Source: Cyclobacterium lianum
GTDB lineage: Bacteria; Bacteroidota; Bacteroidia; Cytophagales; Cyclobacteriaceae
Reading direction: 5' to 3'
Assembly: GCF_900143075.1 (NCBI RefSeq)
Contig: NZ_FRCY01000001.1
Span: forward strand, 248,001 to 312,000
Length of the DNA stretch: 64,000 nucleotides
The position numbers and the translations under genes are program-made. Of this stretch, positions 59,969 through 64,000 are shown in pieces; the first letter of the stretch is position 1, and each line of letters opens with the position of its first letter. Under the pieces are notes generated by a model that was not told the origin of the DNA, searched no databases, and saw nothing but the letters and a program-made list of their open reading frames with translations.

Positions 59969-61018
59969 ATGCAGGAATTAGATCTATTTAAAGAACAGAT
60001 TTCATCAGCTTCATCTAAAAAGATCATCATCACCACCCATCATAAACCTGACGCAGACGCTCTGGGCTCATCTCTGGCCCTCGCAGGGTACCTGAAAAAA
60101 AAGAATCACCAGGTCACTGTGGTGAGTCCCTCAGACTATCCTTCGTTTTTGCATTGGATGGAGGGCAATGATGAAGTGGTGAATTTTGAAGATCCTGAGA
60201 AGGAAAAGGAAGCCAGAAACCTGATCGCTCAGGCAGAGATGATCTTCTGTCTGGATTTCTCCAATCTGGGACGGTTGCAGGGAATGGAGCAGGTGGTAAG
60301 GGATGCTAAAGCCTACAAAGTCAATATTGACCACCACCAGGATCCGGAAGATTTTGCAGATTTCAGTTTTTGTAGTCCCAAAGCTGCAGCTACCTGCGAG
60401 CTTTTATACGATCTGATCGTAAAAGTTGGGGACCGGGAGCTGATCGATAAAGATATTGCCGAATGTCTTTATTCGGGCATCATGACCGATACGGGTGGTT
60501 TCCGGCATCCCAATACCACCAAGAATGTTCACCTGGTCACAGCAGAATTGATCGAATTGGGCGCAGACAATTCAAAGATCGCCCGGCTGATCTACGATAC
60601 CTATTCTGTAAACAGGTTGAAGTTTTTGGGTTTTGCCCTTACAAGAAGGCTGACCATCTTGCCGGAGCTGAATACCGCCTATTTTGGAGTTAGCAAAAAA
60701 GACCTGAGAAAATACCAATCCCAAACCGGAGATACCGAGGGTTTGGTCAATTACGCACTCTCCCTTGATGGCATAAAAATCGCTGCCCTCTTTACAGAAA
60801 GGAAAGATGGGGTTAAGATATCTTTTCGCTCTTCAGAAGATGTGGCCGTCAATAAATTTGCGGCAACCTTCTTCAATGGAGGCGGCCATAAGAATGCCTC
60901 CGGAGGAATTTCTAAACTCTCTCTGGAAGAGACCATTAACAGGTTTGAAAAATTAGTAAAAGAAAACAAACATATCCTATTTAATCAATTAGAATTAATC
61001 GATGAAAAAAATCAATAA
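59969..61018 (+). CDS. nrnA: DHH/DHHA1 phosphoesterase, NrnA-like oligoribonuclease/pAp phosphatase
   Basis: The 349-residue DHH protein has motifs THHKPDADALGSS (about 22-34), DFSNLGRLQ, NIDHHQDPEDFAD (DHH itself) and GIMTDTGGFRHPNT. DHHA1 has FNGGGHKNASGG near the C-terminus. It degrades short RNA and/or dephosphorylates pAp. Start at 59969 (MQELDLFK) instead of 59873. Its last 17 bases overlap the start of the first FKBP gene. Confidence 0.93.
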   Translation: MQELDLFKEQISSASSKKIIITTHHKPDADALGSSLALAGYLKKKNHQVTVVSPSDYPSFLHWMEGNDEVVNFEDPEKEKEARNLIAQAEMIFCLDFSNLGRLQGMEQVVRDAKAYKVNIDHHQDPEDFADFSFCSPKAAATCELLYDLIVKVGDRELIDKDIAECLYSGIMTDTGGFRHPNTTKNVHLVTAELIELGADNSKIARLIYDTYSVNRLKFLGFALTRRLTILPELNTAYFGVSKKDLRKYQSQTGDTEGLVNYALSLDGIKIAALFTERKDGVKISFRSSEDVAVNKFAATFFNGGGHKNASGGISKLSLEETINRFEKLVKENKHILFNQLELIDEKNQ

Positions 61019-61928
61019 TTTAGTTTTGGGAGTTCTTTTGGCGGGTTCCGCCTTACTTTATTCCTGTGAAAAGACCCAGACGACTTCGGATGGTATAGAA
61101 TACAAGTATATCAAACAAGGTGACGATGAAACCAAGGACGGCGAATTTGTCGTCTATCACTTTACTGCAAAGACCGGTAGTGATTCGCTTTTTATTTCCA
61201 GCTACGATCAGCCGGTACCACCCTATCTGCAGCACCTGGACTCTGCCGAAGCCAAAACAGGGATAGATGAGATATTTCTCAATCTAAACAATGGGGATAG
61301 CATCGTCATCACTTCCACCGCTGAGAAAATATTTACACCGGAAGGGGTGCCTCCTTTTCTCGACAATGAAGAAACGGTGACCATCAGCATAGGGGTGCTC
61401 AATGTGTTGGAAGAGGAAGTATTCGAAGATTATTTCAATGACCTTGTTGCAGAACAGCAGAAAAAACAAGAAGAACAAGCCGGTGTTCAGTTGGATGAGG
61501 ACGTACAAACCATAGCATCGTATATTGAGGAAAATAATCTGGATGCAAGCAAGACAGCATCGGGTCTTTATTACGTCATAGAAGAAGAAGGGTCCGGTCC
61601 TCAGGTGGAGCAGGGAGACAAAATTTCCGTTAATTATACCGGCTATGTTCTGGACGGAACCGTATTTGATACCAGCATTGAGAGCAAAGCACGGGAATCC
61701 AATACCTATAATGAGAACAGACCATACGAACCGTTCACCTTTGATGTGGGACAGGGAATGGTGATTCCGGGCTGGGATGAGGGTCTTCAGCTGTTGAAAG
61801 AGGGGGCAAAAGCCAAGTTTTTGATTCCTTCACCATTGGCCTATGGACCCAGTCAGCGTGGAGCTGTCATTGTTCCTAATTCTATATTGATTTTCGATGT
61901 AGAAGTGACCGATGTAGAAAAGCAATAG
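61002..61928 (+). CDS. FKBP-type peptidyl-prolyl isomerase lipoprotein 1
   Basis: A 308-residue lipoprotein (MKKINNLVLGVLLAGSALLY; lipobox YSC). A degenerate FKBP-like domain (about 25-150) and a good FKBP domain (about 195-305) with VNYTGYVLDGTVFDTS, PGWDEGLQLLKEG, FLIPSPLAYG and ILIFDVEVTD. Related to GldI-type gliding lipoproteins, which are FKBPs, but not close enough to name. First of three tandem FKBP genes, overlapping nrnA by 17 bases. Confidence 0.9.
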   Translation: MKKINNLVLGVLLAGSALLYSCEKTQTTSDGIEYKYIKQGDDETKDGEFVVYHFTAKTGSDSLFISSYDQPVPPYLQHLDSAEAKTGIDEIFLNLNNGDSIVITSTAEKIFTPEGVPPFLDNEETVTISIGVLNVLEEEVFEDYFNDLVAEQQKKQEEQAGVQLDEDVQTIASYIEENNLDASKTASGLYYVIEEEGSGPQVEQGDKISVNYTGYVLDGTVFDTSIESKARESNTYNENRPYEPFTFDVGQGMVIPGWDEGLQLLKEGAKAKFLIPSPLAYGPSQRGAVIVPNSILIFDVEVTDVEKQ

Positions 61929-61972
61929 TCCGGCAGACGGATTGTTGATCTGTAAATAAACGAACAACTACC

Positions 61973-62518
61973 ATGAAAACGAGTGCTTTTGCCTGGGGAT
62001 TGCTGCCTGGGCTGATACTGTTGGCTTCCTGTATTTCTGAGGAAGAAAATATGGATGTGATCTTTGAACAGGATCTGCAGAAGATAGAAGAATACATCCA
62101 AACCGTAGACACGGAATACATGAGGCGAGAAACTGTGGGAGAGACGGGGATCGTTCTTTTGTTCACTGAGGAAGTAGAGGAAGGAGAATTGGCGGAGGTC
62201 AGAGATACCCTGGCGGTAGACTATACCGGAAAACTTCTGGACGGAACAGTATTTGACACCTCCGTAGAACAGGTCGCTCAGGACAATGGTTTGCTTAATC
62301 CCAATCGAAATTATGAGCCCTATGGTGTCATATTGGGTGTGTCCAATGTGATCAACGGATGGCATTGGTCCCTCTCCAGAATGAAGGAAGGGGAAAAAGC
62401 CATAGCCCTGATCCCTTCAGCCTACGCTTATGGCAGTCAGGCTCAGGGGCCCATTCCGGCAAATTCAGTACTGGTGTTTGAACTGGACCTGGTAGAGGTG
62501 AGACCACACCAACCTTAA
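61973..62518 (+). CDS. FKBP-type peptidyl-prolyl isomerase lipoprotein 2
   Basis: A 181-residue lipoprotein (MKTSAFAWGLLPGLILLAS; lipobox LASC). One FKBP domain (about 70-178): VDYTGKLLDGTVFDTS, WHWSLSRMKEGEKAIALIPS and VLVFELDLVEV. It sits 44 bases after lipoprotein 1 and 12 bases before lipoprotein 3, so all three are expected on one transcript. Foldase of envelope proteins. Confidence 0.9.
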   Translation: MKTSAFAWGLLPGLILLASCISEEENMDVIFEQDLQKIEEYIQTVDTEYMRRETVGETGIVLLFTEEVEEGELAEVRDTLAVDYTGKLLDGTVFDTSVEQVAQDNGLLNPNRNYEPYGVILGVSNVINGWHWSLSRMKEGEKAIALIPSAYAYGSQAQGPIPANSVLVFELDLVEVRPHQP

Positions 62519-62530
62519 AAACATAAGCAA

Positions 62531-63091
62531 ATGAGATCATTCCATCATATCTGTATTTTTTTATTGGCACTAGTGGTTTTTTCCTGTGACGACAGGTTAG
62601 GGGGTTTTGGAGGACCGGTATATGACAGGGAGGGTAATCTGGCCATAGACCGGGAAATCATTGCTGATTACCTGGAGACAGCTCCATACGATAGTCTTTA
62701 CAGGATCCACGATCCTTCAGGTGTAGTCATCATCGTAGAAGAAGAGGGGGAAGGATCCCGGCCGACATCAGGCAATGTGGTTTATACGGATTACACCGGT
62801 TACCTGCTTGATGGTACTGTATTTGACTCCAATCAGGAAGATGTAGCGCGGGAGAACGACATCTATGACGAAGACAGAAATTACGATATTTTTTCGTTCT
62901 TTCTGGATTTACCCGCATCTCAGGGCGGAGCAATAGAAGGCTTTAGCCTGGGATTCAAACGCCTCAGAAGTGGTGCCAAAGCCACCATCATTATACCCTC
63001 CCCATATGGGTACCAGGATAACGAAAATGTGCTTCGGGTCCCTGCCAATTCTGTTTTGGTGTTTGATGTGGAATTTTTGGGAATGGATTAA
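62531..63091 (+). CDS. FKBP-type peptidyl-prolyl isomerase lipoprotein 3
   Basis: A 186-residue lipoprotein (MRSFHHICIFLLALVVFSC; lipobox FSC). One FKBP domain (about 75-186): TDYTGYLLDGTVFDSN, IEGFSLGFKRLRSGAKATII, VPANSVLVFDVEFLG. Compared with the two upstream copies the active-site loop lacks the Trp of PGWDEG, so isomerase activity may be reduced. Followed by a strong terminator. Confidence 0.88.
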   Translation: MRSFHHICIFLLALVVFSCDDRLGGFGGPVYDREGNLAIDREIIADYLETAPYDSLYRIHDPSGVVIIVEEEGEGSRPTSGNVVYTDYTGYLLDGTVFDSNQEDVARENDIYDEDRNYDIFSFFLDLPASQGGAIEGFSLGFKRLRSGAKATIIIPSPYGYQDNENVLRVPANSVLVFDVEFLGMD

Positions 63092-63114
63092 AAAACTGAA
63101 ACGAAAAAGAGAAT

Positions 63115-63147
63115 AAAAAAAGCCTTCCCGATTGGAAGGCTTTTTTT
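63115..63147. terminator. Strong bidirectional terminator
   Basis: AAAAAAAGCCTTCC (63115-63128) pairs with GGAAGGCTTTTTTT (63134-63147), loop CGATT. Ends the FKBP operon and, on the other strand, guaB. Confidence 0.93.
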
Positions 63148-63325
63148 ATATGCTCATTTGCAGGAAATCGCATCGAAATAGTCCCGAAAAACAGACCCTT
63201 ATCCGGTTGGTTTTGGTGCTGTCCGTACCAATAGTCCAGGGGCTGATTTAATATCCAATCGGGATGATCCGCCTGCAATTCCTTCATACCTGGTAGGAAT
63301 CGACAGGGCGAACAAGCGCCCTGCA
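63148..63325 (-). other. Intergenic region with coding-like frame
   Basis: The minus-strand frame from ATG 63287 to the terminator is open and reads MKELQADHPDWILNQPLDYW, but runs into the terminator hairpin with no stop before it. Preceded by a GCAGGGCG/CGCCCTGT stem (63303-63325 region). Could be the remnant of a gene, or chance. Confidence 0.3.

Positions 63326-64000
<675 letters not shown>

Overview
The window is a chromosomal segment of a Bacteroidota bacterium, most likely a Cytophagales-type glider. The evidence is a GldD gliding lipoprotein, T9SS C-terminal sorting domains, TonB receptors with carboxypeptidase-regulatory-like N-termini, DUF3127, many SusD-free lipoproteins and Bacteroidota promoters (TTG-N19-TAnnTTTG). 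Coding is dense and start sites usually lack Shine-Dalgarno sequences. I cannot name a genus from sequence alone.

Layout. 1-7.4 kb: a YpdA-like reductase (cut by the left edge), an NRDE protein, a BlaI/BlaR1-type pair with three operators, two small envelope genes, and an ECF sigma factor overlapping a membrane-anchored beta-barrel protein. 7.5-15.8 kb: a giant ThuA/PQQ-sugar dehydrogenase/cytochrome c lipoprotein, a UbiA prenyltransferase divergent from a type III polyketide synthase-methyltransferase pair, an MscS channel and a lipoprotein. 16-20 kb: a membrane-anchored MutS, an unlisted 50-residue Lmo0937-like protein, and purK-purE. 20-30.7 kb: a frameshifted mini-lipoprotein, GH3, a VWA/membrane-protein pair, DUF3127, a GMC oxidoreductase with its subunit 3, and a TonB receptor. 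30.7-44.5 kb: nitroreductase-gldD, a fatty-acid desaturase, a TPP riboswitch controlling a TonB receptor, a flavoprotein that may complete the type III PKS pathway, a zinc metalloprotease, DinB-rhodanese-DUF547, an SDR, an alpha/beta hydrolase and GH5.

44.5-53.9 kb is an accessory island. It holds two tandemly duplicated cassettes, each made of promoter, short lipoprotein, T9SS-secreted protease and dispersed repeat. The cassettes share near-identical ends but have unrelated middles (trypsin-like versus subtilisin-like proteases, and different lipoproteins). The subtilisin gene is split by a -1 frameshift lying exactly on a GGGTTTT heptamer. The island also carries REP-like palindromes, a HigBA-type toxin-antitoxin pair and a Uma2 nuclease.

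53.9-64 kb is housekeeping: dxs, scpA, a YbhN-type flippase-like membrane protein, GH140, ndk, nrnA overlapping the first of three tandem FKBP lipoproteins, and guaB (cut by the right edge).

All functional names come from motif recognition by eye; no database search was run.
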